64,000 bases of DNA from Amycolatopsis viridis (GCF_011758765.1 NZ_JAANOU010000001.1:682001-746000), one strand, 5' to 3'; counted from the first letter of the stretch, positions 1-9,545 are shown. Notes: generated by a model from the sequence alone, not told the origin. Numbers and translations: made by a program.

Positions 1-45
1 GCTTTTGTTCAAGACACCGGTGACGCGATTCGGCTGAATGGGGGC

Positions 46-636
46 ATGATGGACCTTCGATCGATGCTGGACCGCGCGGCGCGGGAGTTCGTCCGGCTGC
101 TCCGCGCCGTCGAACCCGGGCAACTCGGCAACCGCACGCCGTGCACCGAATACGACGTGCGTGCCCTGCTCAACCACCTTCTGCATTGGGGGCCGTGGCT
201 CGTGGCGGCCCTGCGGCGGGAGCCGGCGCCCGCCGCAGCCGGGAACGAGCGGGACGCGGACCTCACCGGCGGTGACTGGCTGGGTGATTTGTGCACCCTT
301 GTGGATGATCTTGTGGACGCGGGCGGGCGGCCGGGAGCGCTGGCGGGGACGACGAAGTTCGGCTCGGCGGAGATGCCGGCGCGGATGATCGCCGAAATGG
401 TGCTGACCGAGTGGGTGGTGCACGGCTGGGACCTGGCGCGGGCGACCGGGCAGTCGCTGGTGGTCGACGCGGATGTGGCGGAGGCGCTGTTCACCTCCGT
501 GCAGGGGTTGGCCGGTCAGGCACGGGAGATGACGGTCTTCGGCCCCGCGGTGCCCTGCCCCGCCGACGCGCCGGTGCTGGACCGCCTGCTGGCCCTCACC
601 GGCCGCGATCCGGCCTGGCAGCGGCCTGCCTCGTGA
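46..636 (+). CDS. TIGR03086-like / maleylpyruvate isomerase-fold metal-binding protein
   Basis: A 196-residue protein of the DinB/MDMPI four-helix fold, a family in actinobacteria that includes mycothiol-dependent enzymes. His44 and His47 in the N-terminal helix and the HGWD motif at 126-129 are the expected metal-ligand positions. The proline-rich C-terminus (ALTGRDPAW) is typical of TIGR03086 members. Two adjacent ATG codons (46 and 49) follow a G-rich stretch; either could be the start. The substrate cannot be told from the sequence. It stands alone, with the neighbouring gene on the opposite strand. Confidence 0.75.
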   Translation: MMDLRSMLDRAAREFVRLLRAVEPGQLGNRTPCTEYDVRALLNHLLHWGPWLVAALRREPAPAAAGNERDADLTGGDWLGDLCTLVDDLVDAGGRPGALAGTTKFGSAEMPARMIAEMVLTEWVVHGWDLARATGQSLVVDADVAEALFTSVQGLAGQAREMTVFGPAVPCPADAPVLDRLLALTGRDPAWQRPAS

Positions 637-688
637 CCGCCCGCCGGTCCGGACCGGCGGGCGACGGCACCGGGAGGTGTGGCGGAGG

Positions 689-1426
689 TCACCGGCGGCA
701 GGTGCGGGGGCAGCCGTCGCACAACGGCTGCTCCGGGAGCAGGTAGGAAAAGCAGCAGCTCTCCCGCCGCCGGGCCCACCCGTGTTCGGTCCGCCGCAGC
801 CGGCTGGACGCGGTGAGCGGCGGGTGGTGCCCGTCGAGCACCAGGCGGGCGTCGGCTACGCCGGCGTCCTCGTCGCCGGCGTACAACCCGGACCACCACA
901 GCGTGCTGTCCAGGGCGTCCGTCGCCGCGGCCCAGAGCATGCGGCGCCCCAGCCGGCTCAGCGGCGCGTACGCCTGCACGAACCGCGCTGCGTGCGCCGT
1001 GTACCTGGCGCGCAGCACCGCGGCCAGTGCTCGCTCGTCGGCCACCACCGTCGCCTGGGGCAGGCCGGCCGCCGGGTCGCCGGGCAGGCAGTAGAACTCC
1101 TCGCCCAGCACCGCCACCCCTTCCGGGTGGGGGCGGTCCGGGCACAGGCGGAACGCGAGTTCGCCCGGCCGCAGCGTGGGTACTCGCCGTTCGTGATGGA
1201 GCAGCAACGCACCGGTGAACGCGGGCACGTGCAGGTACCAGGACATGACGAACCCGGCCGTCGTCCGGTCGGGTGCTTCGCCGAACTGCGCCCGCAGCCA
1301 TTCACCGAGCAGCTTGCGCCACACGTCGAACCGCGCCGGGTCGTCCAGCAGGTCGCTGCAGTGCTGCCAGGTCCCCGTCGCGGGCACGTCGGTGCGCAGC
1401 TCCAACCGGTCCTGGCGGGCGGCCAC
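689..1426 (-). CDS. FhuF-like ferric reductase / (2Fe-2S)-binding protein
   Basis: The C-terminus carries the FhuF signature Cys-Cys-x10-Cys-x2-Cys (SCC...LCDGC), which in E. coli FhuF ligates a 2Fe-2S cluster used to reduce ferric siderophores in the cytoplasm. An IdeR/DtxR-type iron box lies just upstream (1497-1515), fitting an iron-starvation role. The GTG at 1426 is the first ordinary start, but the reading frame continues upstream with protein-like codons (IDTALDALGAS) to an ATC at 1468 preceded by GGGAGG, so translation may begin at the ATC. Family assignment is good; the exact siderophore substrate is unknown. Confidence 0.8.
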   Translation of the reverse strand: MAARQDRLELRTDVPATGTWQHCSDLLDDPARFDVWRKLLGEWLRAQFGEAPDRTTAGFVMSWYLHVPAFTGALLLHHERRVPTLRPGELAFRLCPDRPHPEGVAVLGEEFYCLPGDPAAGLPQATVVADERALAAVLRARYTAHAARFVQAYAPLSRLGRRMLWAAATDALDSTLWWSGLYAGDEDAGVADARLVLDGHHPPLTASSRLRRTEHGWARRRESCCFSYLLPEQPLCDGCPRTCRR

Positions 1427-1496
1427 CCGGGTGACGGACGCGCCGAGGGCGTCCAGCGCCGTGTCGATGGCGGACCTCCCTGCTCCATCCGGGTGA

Positions 1497-1515
1497 TTAG
1501 GTTGGCCTTACCTTA
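1497..1515. promoter_or_regulatory. Candidate IdeR/DtxR iron box
   Basis: TTAGGTTGGCCTTACCTTA matches the IdeR consensus TTAGGTTAGSCTAACCTAA at about 16 of 19 positions. It sits 29 bp upstream of the possible ATC start and 71 bp upstream of the GTG start of the FhuF-like gene, in the right place for iron-dependent repression. Confidence 0.75.
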
Positions 1516-1556
1516 CTCAATCCGGCCCCGCGCGCCAGTTCCGGTACCCGCCGGGG

Positions 1557-1575
1557 TGTTCGCGGTGAGCGGACA
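1557..1575. promoter_or_regulatory. Candidate ClgR-type operator upstream of clpC
   Basis: TGTTCGC-GGTGA-GCGGACA is an inverted repeat with 6 of 7 matching arm positions and the CGC-N5-GCG core described for ClgR sites in actinobacteria. It lies about 225 bp before the clpC start codon. ClgR is known to activate clp genes in this phylum; binding here is an inference from the motif only. The rest of 1516-1801 shows no gene. Confidence 0.4.
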
Positions 1576-1801
1576 AACACGGCCCCGCGGAATCGCCGGG
1601 AGAAGCCGTGCGTTGGACTCTTACGTCAGCGACCAGCGCAGACTCATCGCCGGGCACGTCCGGCGTCTACACCAGCTGTGACCTAATCCGCCCCAGTGGT
1701 AGTCCGGCGGCACCGCCTGGCTACTACAGTGGACTCACGGTGCTGAATCCATCGCCACGTGATGGGTGCTCACCGCCGGCGCAGCAGTCGAGGGAGTGGG
1801 A

Positions 1802-4354
1802 ATGTTCGAGAGGTTCACCGACCGCGCGAGGCGGGTGGTCGTCCTGGCCCAGGAAGAGGCCCGGATGCTCAACCACAACTACATCGGCACCGAGCACATC
1901 CTCCTGGGCCTGATCCACGAGGGTGAGGGTGTCGCCGCCAAGGCGCTCGAATCGTTGGGTATCGCGCTGGAAGGCGTCCGTCAGCAGGTCGAGGAGATCA
2001 TCGGCCAGGGCCAGCAGGCGCCGAGCGGGCACATCCCGTTCACCCCGCGCGCCAAGAAGGTGCTCGAGCTGTCGCTGCGCGAGGCGCTGCAGCTCGGCCA
2101 CAACTACATCGGCACCGAGCACATCCTGCTCGGCCTGATCCGCGAGGGCGAGGGCGTCGCCGCGCAGGTGCTCGTCAAGCTCGGCGCGGACCTCAACCGG
2201 GTGCGCCAGCAGGTGCTGCAGCTGCTGTCCGGCTACCAGGGCAAGGAGCCCGCCGAGGCCGGCTCCGGCCGTGGCGAGGGCACCCCGTCGTCGTCGCTGG
2301 TGCTCGACCAGTTCGGCCGCAACCTCACCCAGTCGGCGCGTGAGGGCAAGCTGGACCCGGTGATCGGGCGCGGCAAGGAGATCGAGCGGGTCATGCAGGT
2401 GCTGTCCCGCCGCACCAAGAACAACCCGGTGCTGATCGGCGAGCCCGGCGTCGGCAAGACCGCCGTCGTCGAGGGCCTGGCCCAGAACATCGTCAAGGGC
2501 GAGGTGCCCGAGACGCTCAAGGACAAGCAGCTCTACACGCTCGACCTGGGCTCCCTGGTCGCCGGTTCCCGCTACCGCGGTGACTTCGAAGAGCGCCTGA
2601 AGAAGGTGCTCAAGGAGATCAAGACCCGCGGCGACATCATCCTGTTCATCGACGAGCTGCACACGCTCGTCGGCGCGGGTGCCGCCGAGGGCGCGATCGA
2701 CGCCGCGTCGATCCTCAAGCCGATGCTGGCCCGTGGTGAGCTGCAGACCATCGGCGCCACCACCCTCGAGGAGTACCGCAAGTACATCGAGAAGGACGCC
2801 GCGCTGGAGCGCCGCTTCCAGCCGATCCAGGTCGGCGAGCCCTCGCTCGAGCACACCATCGAGATCCTCAAGGGCCTGCGGGACCGCTACGAGGCGCACC
2901 ACCGGGTGTCGATCACCGACTCCGCGCTGGTCGCCGCGGCCACCCTGGCCGACCGGTACATCAACGACCGGTTCCTGCCGGACAAGGCGATCGACCTGAT
3001 CGACGAGGCCGGCGCCCGCATGCGCATCCGCCGCATGACGGCTCCGCCGGACCTGCGCGAGTTCGACGAGAAGATCGCCAAGGTCCGCCGCGACAAGGAG
3101 TCCGCGATCGACGCGCAGGACTTCGAGCGCGCCGCGCGGCTGCGCGACGAGGAGAAGAACCTGCTCGCGCAGAAGTCCGAGCGGGAGAAGCAGTGGAAGG
3201 ACGGTGACCTGGACGTCGTCGCCGAGGTCGACGACGAGCAGATCGCCGAGGTCCTCGCCAACTGGACCGGCATCCCGGTGTTCAAGCTCACCGAGGAGGA
3301 GACCACCCGTCTGCTCCGCATGGAGGACGAGCTGCACAAGCGGATCATCGGCCAGGAGGACGCCGTCCGGGCCGTCTCCCAGGCGATCCGCCGCACCCGC
3401 GCCGGCCTGAAGGACCCGAAGCGCCCGTCCGGCTCGTTCATCTTCGCCGGCCCGTCCGGTGTCGGTAAGACCGAGCTGTCCAAGGCGCTGGCCGAGTTCC
3501 TGTTCGGCGAGGACGACGCCCTGATCCAGATCGACATGGGCGAGTTCCACGACCGGTACACCGCCTCGCGGCTGTTCGGTGCCCCTCCGGGGTACGTCGG
3601 CTACGAGGAGGGCGGCCAGCTCACCGAGAAGGTGCGCCGCAAGCCGTTCTCGGTGGTCCTGTTCGACGAGATCGAGAAGGCCCACCAGGAGATCTACAAC
3701 ACCCTGTTGCAGGTCCTCGAGGACGGCCGCCTCACCGACGGTCAGGGTCGCACGGTCGACTTCAAGAACACGGTGCTGATCTTCACCTCGAACCTGGGCA
3801 CGTCGGACATCTCCAAGACCGTCAGCCTGGGCTTCTCTTCCGGCAGCGACGAGGGATCGCGCTACGAGAAGATGAAGCAGAAGGTCAACGAGGAGATGAA
3901 GAAGCACTTCCGGCCGGAGTTCCTGAACCGGATCGACGACATCATCGTCTTCCACCAGCTCACCCAGGAGCAGATCATCGAGATGGTCGACCTGATGGTG
4001 ACGCGGGTGGAGACCCAGCTGAAGGCCAAGGACATGGCCATCGAGCTGACCGACAAGGCGAAGGCGCTGCTCGCGAAGCGCGGCTTCGACCCGGTGCTCG
4101 GTGCCCGTCCGCTGCGCCGGACCATCCAGCGGGAGATCGAGGACCAGCTGTCCGAGAAGATCCTGTTCGGCGAGGTTGAGCCGGGTCAGATCGTGATCGT
4201 CGACGTCGAGGGCTGGAGCGGCAACCCGGAGGACCGCGACGACGAGGCGCGCTTCGTCTTCCGCGGCGAGCCGAAGCCGGCCGACGTCCCCGACGCCCCG
4301 CCGGTGAGCATCGGCGCGGGCACCCACGAGGACGACGCCGAAGGCGAGCGTTGA
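1802..4354 (+). CDS. clpC: ATP-dependent Clp protease ATP-binding subunit ClpC
   Basis: An 850-residue class I Clp/Hsp100 unfoldase that feeds substrates to ClpP in the cytoplasm. It has two N-terminal Clp repeats (each with [14 protein letters not shown], residues ~1-145), a first AAA module with Walker [11 protein letters not shown] (~213) and Walker [11 protein letters not shown], a UVR/M-domain ([16 protein letters not shown]), and a second AAA module with [11 protein letters not shown] (~549). Length and order match mycobacterial ClpC1. The ATG at 1802 follows AGGGAGTGGG and begins [11 protein letters not shown] as in orthologues; upstream codons are 5' leader. Codon use is extremely regular, as expected for a highly expressed essential gene. 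Confidence 0.97.
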   Translation: MFERFTDRARRVVVLAQEEARMLNHNYIGTEHILLGLIHEGEGVAAKALESLGIALEGVRQQVEEIIGQGQQAPSGHIPFTPRAKKVLELSLREALQLGHNYIGTEHILLGLIREGEGVAAQVLVKLGADLNRVRQQVLQLLSGYQGKEPAEAGSGRGEGTPSSSLVLDQFGRNLTQSAREGKLDPVIGRGKEIERVMQVLSRRTKNNPVLIGEPGVGKTAVVEGLAQNIVKGEVPETLKDKQLYTLDLGSLVAGSRYRGDFEERLKKVLKEIKTRGDIILFIDELHTLVGAGAAEGAIDAASILKPMLARGELQTIGATTLEEYRKYIEKDAALERRFQPIQVGEPSLEHTIEILKGLRDRYEAHHRVSITDSALVAAATLADRYINDRFLPDKAIDLIDEAGARMRIRRMTAPPDLREFDEKIAKVRRDKESAIDAQDFERAARLRDEEKNLLAQKSEREKQWKDGDLDVVAEVDDEQIAEVLANWTGIPVFKLTEEETTRLLRMEDELHKRIIGQEDAVRAVSQAIRRTRAGLKDPKRPSGSFIFAGPSGVGKTELSKALAEFLFGEDDALIQIDMGEFHDRYTASRLFGAPPGYVGYEEGGQLTEKVRRKPFSVVLFDEIEKAHQEIYNTLLQVLEDGRLTDGQGRTVDFKNTVLIFTSNLGTSDISKTVSLGFSSGSDEGSRYEKMKQKVNEEMKKHFRPEFLNRIDDIIVFHQLTQEQIIEMVDLMVTRVETQLKAKDMAIELTDKAKALLAKRGFDPVLGARPLRRTIQREIEDQLSEKILFGEVEPGQIVIVDVEGWSGNPEDRDDEARFVFRGEPKPADVPDAPPVSIGAGTHEDDAEGER

Positions 4355-4374
4355 TCAACTAGCCGATCGAGCGA

Positions 4375-4405
4375 AGTGCCCCCAGGGACTTTCCCTGGGG
4401 GCACT
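4375..4405. terminator. Strong hairpin terminator after clpC
   Basis: AGTGCCCCCAGGGA and TCCCTGGGGGCACT form a perfect 14-bp stem with a 3-nt loop, 21 nt after the clpC stop. There is no T tract, which is common for actinobacterial terminators. Confidence 0.8.
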
Positions 4406-4456
4406 CGCACGTCCGGGACCGGCGAGGCCGCGCCGCGATCTGGAACAGTGGTACCC

Positions 4457-7400
4457 GTGCGGGTGGCACTGCTCGGCCCGGTGCGGGCCCAGTCGGACGA
4501 CGGCACGCCGATCGACATCGGCGGTGCCCGGCTGCGCATGCTCCTCGCCCGGCTGGCGCTGGATCCCGGCCGCGCGGTCGGTACCGCCGCGCTCATCGAC
4601 GGCCTGTGGGGCGCCGACCCGCCCGCGGACGCCGGCAACGCCCTGCAGTCCCTGGTCTCGCGGCTGCGCCGGGCGCTGGGCGGCGCGGGCACGGTCCACT
4701 CCTCGTCCGGCGGCTACCTGCTGGACGCCGAGGTCGACGCCCACCGTTTCGAGGAGCTCGCCGGGCGCGGGCGCCGTGACCTGGCGGCCGGCCGGCCCGC
4801 CGAGGCTGCCGCGGTTCTCGCCGAAGCCCTGGCGTTGTGGCGCGGGGAAGCGCTGGCCGACGTGCGCGACGCCCCGTTCGCGCAGGCGCCGGTCACCCGG
4901 CTGGACGAGCTGCGCATCGCGGCCCTGGAGGACCGGTTCCAGGCCGAGCTGGCCCTCGGCCGCCACGCCGAGGTGCTCGCCGACCTGGAGGCGGCCGCGG
5001 ACGCGCATCCGATGCGGGAACGGCTCGCCGCGCTGCGCATGCGGGCGCTGGCCGCGAGCGGGCGCCAGGCCGACGCGCTGGCCGTCTTCGACCGGATCCG
5101 CGCCACGCTCGCCGAGGAGCTGGGCGTCGACCCGTCCGCCGAGCTCAGCGAGACGCACCTGAAGGTCCTGCGCGGCGAGGTGACACCACCACGCGCCGAG
5201 TCCACCCTGCCGGTCCGGTTGACCAGCTTCGTCGGCCGCGAGCGCGAGCTCGACCGGGTGGCGTGGACGTTGTCGTCGGCGCGGCTCGTCACCCTCGTCG
5301 GCCCCGGCGGCGCGGGCAAGACCCGCCTGGCGACCGAAGCGGCGGAGCGCGATGCGGCGCACGGCCCCGGGCGGGTGTGGTTCGTCGCGCTCGCGGGTGT
5401 GCGGGACGCCGGGGACGTGCCGGCCGCGATCCTCGGTGCGCTGGGGCCGCTGGACTTCCGGGTGACCAGCGCGCCGCGCGTGCCGGTGGACGCGATGGCC
5501 CAGATCGTGGCGCGGCTGGACGGCGGTGACGCGTTGCTGGTGCTGGACAACTGCGAGCACGTCGTGGAGGCGGTGGCGGAGGTGGCGTTCCAGCTGCTCG
5601 CCCGCGTGCCCGGGTTGCGCATCCTCGCCACCAGCCGGGAACCGCTCGCGATCACCGGCGAGGCGTTGTGCCAGGTCGGCCCGCTGGAGGTCGCCGAGGC
5701 GGTGCGGTTGTTCACCGATCGGGCCGTCGCGGTGCGACCGGACTTCACCCTGACGGGGGCCACAGGGTCCACGGGGTCCACAGGGTCCACTGGGTCCACT
5801 GGGTCCACTGGGTCCACATCGGAGGCCGTCGCGGAGATCTGCGAGCGCCTGGACGGATTGCCGCTCGCGCTGGAGCTGGCCGCCGCGCGGCTGCGGTCGA
5901 TGACCGCGGAGCAGATCGCGCGCCACCTGGACGACCGCTTCCGGCTGCTGAACACCGGCAGCCGCACGGCGATGCCGCGTCAGCGGACGCTGCGGGCGGT
6001 GGTCGAATGGAGCTGGGACCTGCTGGAGAAGCCGGAACGGCTCCTGGCCCGGCGGTTGTCGGTGTTCGCCGGTGGCGCCACGGTCGCCTCGGCCGAGGCC
6101 GTGTGCGCCGACGAGCTGCTGCCGGCCGAGGACGTGCTGTACGTGCTCGGATCACTGGTCGAGAAGTCCATCGTGGACGCCGTCGCGACGGGTGGTGAGC
6201 CGCGGTACCGGATGCTGGAGACCCTGCGCGCGTACGGCGCCGAGCGGCTCGACGTGGCCGGGGAACGGTCGGCGGCGACGCGGCGCTTCGCCGGGTACTT
6301 CCTCGCGCTGGCGGAGGAGAACGAGCCGAAACTCCGCGCGCACGAGCAGGTCCGCGCCCTCGAAACGTTCGGCGCCGAGTACGACAACATCATGTCCGCG
6401 CTGCGCCGCGCCCTAGACGAACGGGACGCGGAGACCGCGGCGCGGCTGATCCTCGCCACCCAGTGGTACTGGGTGATCCGCGGTTTCAACGCCGAGCCGG
6501 CACCCCTGCTGGCGGAGGTGCTGCGGCTGCCGGGCCTGCCCGCGGACGCGCGCGCCTGCATCACGATCATGCACGCGCTGATGACGAGCATGCCCGCCAT
6601 CCGGCGCGACGACCTGCCCGAGCTGGTCGAGGAGTGCGTGCGCAGCGGTGCGGTGCAGCGGTACCCGATGCTGGCGCTGGCCCTGCCGATGAGCTGTTTC
6701 CTCGGCGGCCACCGCGAGCTGGCCGAACGCGAACTGGCCAGGGCGCAGCGCAGCGGTGACCCGTGGACGATCGCGTGCGCGAGCTGGGTCGAGGGGTTCC
6801 TGGCGGACCAGCAGGGCGATCGCGAGCGAGGTGCCCGCGCCCGCGACCGGGGACTGGCCGGGTTCCGCGAATGCGGTGACCGGTGGGGAACCGCGATGAC
6901 CGTGGCGATGCAGGCGGAGGCGCATTCGCTGCGCGGTGACCACGCAGCGGCGATCGCCGGGTTCGAAGAAGGGCTGCGGATCGTCCGCGAGCTGTCCTCG
7001 GCCGACGACACCGTGCAGCAGCTGACCCGGCTCGCGGAGGAGCGGGCGCGGGCCGGGGACGTCGAGGCGGCGTGGCGGGATCTCGCCGAGGCCGAGCGGC
7101 TGGCGGGTGACAAGGTGGACCGGCAGGCGATGATCGCCTTCCGGAAGCTCGAGGTGGCCCGCCGCTGCGGGAAGCTCGACGTGGCGCGCGCGGCCCACGC
7201 CTGGCTGGCGGCCAACGTGCACCGGGTCCCGTTCCCGGGGGAGATGGCGGCGGAACTGCTCGGCGTCTCCGAGGCGTCGCTGTTGGCGACCGAGGGCCGC
7301 ACCGCCGAGGCGTGGCGGTTGCTGCCGGCGCCGTTGCGCTCGTCGAGCCGGCGCTGGGACCTGCCGGACGTGGCGCGGGCAGCCACCGTCGTCGCCCGGC

Positions 7401-7630
7401 TGTGCCACGCCGACCGCGATTTCGAGTGTGCCGCCTGGGTGCTCGGGTTGACCGCGGCGATCCGCGGCGCGTTCGACGACGGGGACCCGGAGCTGCGCGC
7501 GGTGGTGGCCGAGCTTCGCGCGGAGCTCGGCGGGACCGGCTACGAGTCGGCCTACCGGCGCGGCGCGGAGCTCCCCAGCGACCGCGCGGTCGAGGCGGTC
7601 GAGGACGCGGTGGCCGACCGGCTGCGCTGA
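4457..7630 (+). CDS. AfsR/SARP-type BTAD transcriptional regulator with NB-ARC and TPR regions
   Basis: A roughly 1057-residue regulator. Order: winged-helix DNA-binding domain (VALLGPVRA..., ~1-85), bacterial transcriptional activator domain (~90-235, ending ELGVDPSAEL), a STAND/NB-ARC ATPase with P-loop GPGGAGKTR and Walker B LLVLDNCEH, then a long helical TPR-like C-terminus. Such proteins sense signals through the STAND module and often control secondary metabolism. The start is GTG at 4457 (MRVALLGP-like N-terminus), with GTG 4448 as an alternative; no strong Shine-Dalgarno is seen. An in-frame 9-bp tandem repeat encodes a Gly-Ser-Thr tract inside the ATPase region. Targets are unknown; the exporter genes that follow are on the other strand. 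Confidence 0.88.
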   Translation: MRVALLGPVRAQSDDGTPIDIGGARLRMLLARLALDPGRAVGTAALIDGLWGADPPADAGNALQSLVSRLRRALGGAGTVHSSSGGYLLDAEVDAHRFEELAGRGRRDLAAGRPAEAAAVLAEALALWRGEALADVRDAPFAQAPVTRLDELRIAALEDRFQAELALGRHAEVLADLEAAADAHPMRERLAALRMRALAASGRQADALAVFDRIRATLAEELGVDPSAELSETHLKVLRGEVTPPRAESTLPVRLTSFVGRERELDRVAWTLSSARLVTLVGPGGAGKTRLATEAAERDAAHGPGRVWFVALAGVRDAGDVPAAILGALGPLDFRVTSAPRVPVDAMAQIVARLDGGDALLVLDNCEHVVEAVAEVAFQLLARVPGLRILATSREPLAITGEALCQVGPLEVAEAVRLFTDRAVAVRPDFTLTGATGSTGSTGSTGSTGSTGSTSEAVAEICERLDGLPLALELAAARLRSMTAEQIARHLDDRFRLLNTGSRTAMPRQRTLRAVVEWSWDLLEKPERLLARRLSVFAGGATVASAEAVCADELLPAEDVLYVLGSLVEKSIVDAVATGGEPRYRMLETLRAYGAERLDVAGERSAATRRFAGYFLALAEENEPKLRAHEQVRALETFGAEYDNIMSALRRALDERDAETAARLILATQWYWVIRGFNAEPAPLLAEVLRLPGLPADARACITIMHALMTSMPAIRRDDLPELVEECVRSGAVQRYPMLALALPMSCFLGGHRELAERELARAQRSGDPWTIACASWVEGFLADQQGDRERGARARDRGLAGFRECGDRWGTAMTVAMQAEAHSLRGDHAAAIAGFEEGLRIVRELSSADDTVQQLTRLAEERARAGDVEAAWRDLAEAERLAGDKVDRQAMIAFRKLEVARRCGKLDVARAAHAWLAANVHRVPFPGEMAAELLGVSEASLLATEGRTAEAWRLLPAPLRSSSRRWDLPDVARAATVVARLCHADRDFECAAWVLGLTAAIRGAFDDGDPELRAVVAELRAELGGTGYESAYRRGAELPSDRAVEAVEDAVADRLR
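5762..5815 (+). repeat. 9-bp in-frame minisatellite, six units
   Basis: Six consecutive 9-nt units of the form ACN-GGG-TCC encode Thr-Gly-Ser repeats in the AfsR-like regulator, around residue 435. The units differ only at the third base of the Thr codon, the last three being identical. Confidence 0.95.
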
Positions 7631-7678
7631 CGGGCCTCCGCCGACCCCCAGCAACCGGCGGAGACCCGTCGCGGGCGG

Positions 7679-8479
7679 TCAGGCCGCCCGGTTCCGGTAG
7701 GCACGCATCGCGAGCGGGAAGAACACCGCCACGATCCCCGCCAGCCAGGCCAGCGCGCCCAGCAGCGGCCCGGCGACCGGGCCGCCGCCCAGCAGCCCGC
7801 GCATCGTCTCGGTGAGCAGGCTGACCGGACTGACCTCGGACCACGCCCGCAGCCAGCCGGGCATGGTGCCGGACGGGACGAACACGTTGCTGCCAAAGGT
7901 GATCGGCATCATCACCGCCACCATCACGCCCTGCACGGCTCCCGGGCTGCGCAGGAGCATCCCGGCGAAGACCGCGATCCAGCAGAAGCACAACCCGGCG
8001 AGCAGCATCAACGCGACGGCGACCAGCAGCGCTCCTGGACCGGCGTGCAGCCGGTAGCCCATGATCGTGCCGGTGACCAGCAGCACCGCGAGCGCCACCG
8101 CGTAGCGCACCACGTCCGACAGCACCGCTCCGACGAGCGGCGCCGACCGCGCGATCGGCATGCTGCGGAACCGGTCGAACACGCCCTTCGCGACGTCGGT
8201 GTTGAGCGAGGTGCCGGTGGCCATGCTGGCGAACACCGTGTTCTGCACCATCAGACCGGGCACCAGGGCCTGGAGGTAGGCGCTCGTGCTGCCGGCGATC
8301 GCACCGCCGAACAGGTATCCGAACATCAGCAGGAACAGGATCGGCTGGAGGGTCACGTCCAGCAGCTGCTCGGGGTTCTTGCGGATCTTCAGCACCCCGC
8401 GCCAGGCGAGCGTGAACCCGTCCTGCAGGGCGGTGCCCGGGCTGATCCGCCGGGGCGGATCGGCAACGGCGGTGGTCAC
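7679..8479 (-). CDS. ABC-2 type (DrrB-like) exporter permease
   Basis: A 266-residue membrane protein with about six hydrophobic segments and the ABC-2 signature region near PITFGSNVFVPSGTMPGWL. It pairs with the DrrA-like ATPase immediately upstream: its GTG start overlaps the ATPase stop by 4 nt (GTGA), implying translational coupling, and AAAGGAG precedes it. DrrAB-type pumps export drugs or lipids across the cytoplasmic membrane. The cargo cannot be inferred. Confidence 0.9.
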   Translation of the reverse strand: MTTAVADPPRRISPGTALQDGFTLAWRGVLKIRKNPEQLLDVTLQPILFLLMFGYLFGGAIAGSTSAYLQALVPGLMVQNTVFASMATGTSLNTDVAKGVFDRFRSMPIARSAPLVGAVLSDVVRYAVALAVLLVTGTIMGYRLHAGPGALLVAVALMLLAGLCFCWIAVFAGMLLRSPGAVQGVMVAVMMPITFGSNVFVPSGTMPGWLRAWSEVSPVSLLTETMRGLLGGGPVAGPLLGALAWLAGIVAVFFPLAMRAYRNRAA

Positions 8480-9441
8480 ACCAGGCTCCTTTCGGGTGCG
8501 GTCTCCTCGGCCGGTTTTCCGGTCAGCGCCAGGAAGACCTCGTCCAGGCTGGGCAGGCGCAGTGCCAGTTCGTCGGCGGTGATGCCGGCCTCGTCCAGTT
8601 TGCGGACCACTGTGGACAACAGGACCGGATCGCCCACGGGCGCGGTGAGCAGCCCGACGTCGTGGTCGCGGGCGGGTTCGGCCCCGGTCAGCTCGGTCAG
8701 GATCCGCGCCACCGCCTCGAAGTCACCTCGGGCACTCGGCCGGACCTGCATGGTCTGCCCGCCGACGCGGCGTTTGAGCTCGTCCGGGCGGCCCTCCGCG
8801 ACGACCCGGCCGTGGTCGATCACCGTGATCGTGTCGGCGAGCTGATCGGCCTCGTCGAGGTACTGCGTCGTCAGCAGCACCGTCGCGCCGTCGTCGACGA
8901 GCCGCCGCACGACCTGCCACACCTCGTTGCGCGCGTGCGGGTCCAGGCCGGTGGTGGGCTCGTCCAGGTAGAGCAGCTTCGGGCGCCCGACCAGGCTGGC
9001 CGCGAGGTCCAGCCGCCGCCGCATGCCACCCGAGTACGTCTTCGCGGCGCGCCCGGCGGCGTCGCTCAGCTCGAACTGCTCCAGCAGCTCGGCCGCGCGA
9101 GCCTTCGCGCCGGCCCGGCTCAGCCCGAGCAGGCGGCCCAGCAGCACCAGGTTCTCCGTCCCGGACAGGTCCTCGTCCACCGAGGCGTACTGGCCGGTCA
9201 GCCCGATCAGGCCGCGCACCCGCACCGCGTCGCGCACCACGTCGTAGCCGCCGACGGTCGCGTGCCCGGCGTCCGGCCGCGCCAGGGTGGCCAGGATCCG
9301 CACCATCGTGGTCTTGCCGGCGCCGTTCGGGCCGAGCACGCCGACCACCTTGCCGGTGGGCACCTCCAGGTCGACCCCGTTCAGGGCGGTGGTGGAACCG
9401 AACCGTTTCACCAGGCCGTCCGCCTGGATCGCCAAGGTCAT
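8476..9441 (-). CDS. DrrA-like ABC exporter ATP-binding protein
   Basis: A 321-residue ATPase with Walker A GPNGAGKTTM, signature YSGGMRRRLDLA, Walker B LLYLDEPTTGLD and the C-terminal extension typical of daunorubicin-resistance ATPases (about 100 residues beyond the nucleotide-binding domain). The ATG at 9441 is chosen because it follows GGAGGAGG by 5 nt; the open frame extends further upstream without a better start. First gene of a two-gene operon with the permease at 7679-8479. Confidence 0.92.
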   Translation of the reverse strand: MTLAIQADGLVKRFGSTTALNGVDLEVPTGKVVGVLGPNGAGKTTMVRILATLARPDAGHATVGGYDVVRDAVRVRGLIGLTGQYASVDEDLSGTENLVLLGRLLGLSRAGAKARAAELLEQFELSDAAGRAAKTYSGGMRRRLDLAASLVGRPKLLYLDEPTTGLDPHARNEVWQVVRRLVDDGATVLLTTQYLDEADQLADTITVIDHGRVVAEGRPDELKRRVGGQTMQVRPSARGDFEAVARILTELTGAEPARDHDVGLLTAPVGDPVLLSTVVRKLDEAGITADELALRLPSLDEVFLALTGKPAEETAPERSLV

Positions 9442-9482
9442 GAAATCCTCCTCCTGTGTCGGAACCGACTGTGCCGGGGGAA

Positions 9483-9533
9483 CCTGACAGCGCACGCACA
9501 GATGACTGTCAGCCGCGGCCGGGGCGTGTCAGG
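9483..9533. promoter_or_regulatory. Triplicated TGTCAG(G) half-sites in the drrA/EEP divergent region
   Basis: CTGACAG (9484-9490) and CTGTCAG (9506-9512) form a perfect inverted repeat with 15 nt between the arms; a third copy, TGTCAGG, ends at 9533. The cluster lies between the start of the exporter operon and the first hydrophobic codons of the divergent gene, where a repressor would act on both. No regulator gene is adjacent. Confidence 0.35.
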
Positions 9534-9545
9534 AAAACTGGGCGG

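Noticed and set aside
1724-4327. 867-codon open frame antisense to clpC
   Set aside because: It mirrors the clpC codons exactly, is rich in Leu/Val/Asp from GC-skewed third positions, and has no family motif; a shadow frame.
5762-5815. Chi-like or CRISPR repeat
   Set aside because: Units are contiguous 9-mers in frame with the regulator gene; no spacers.
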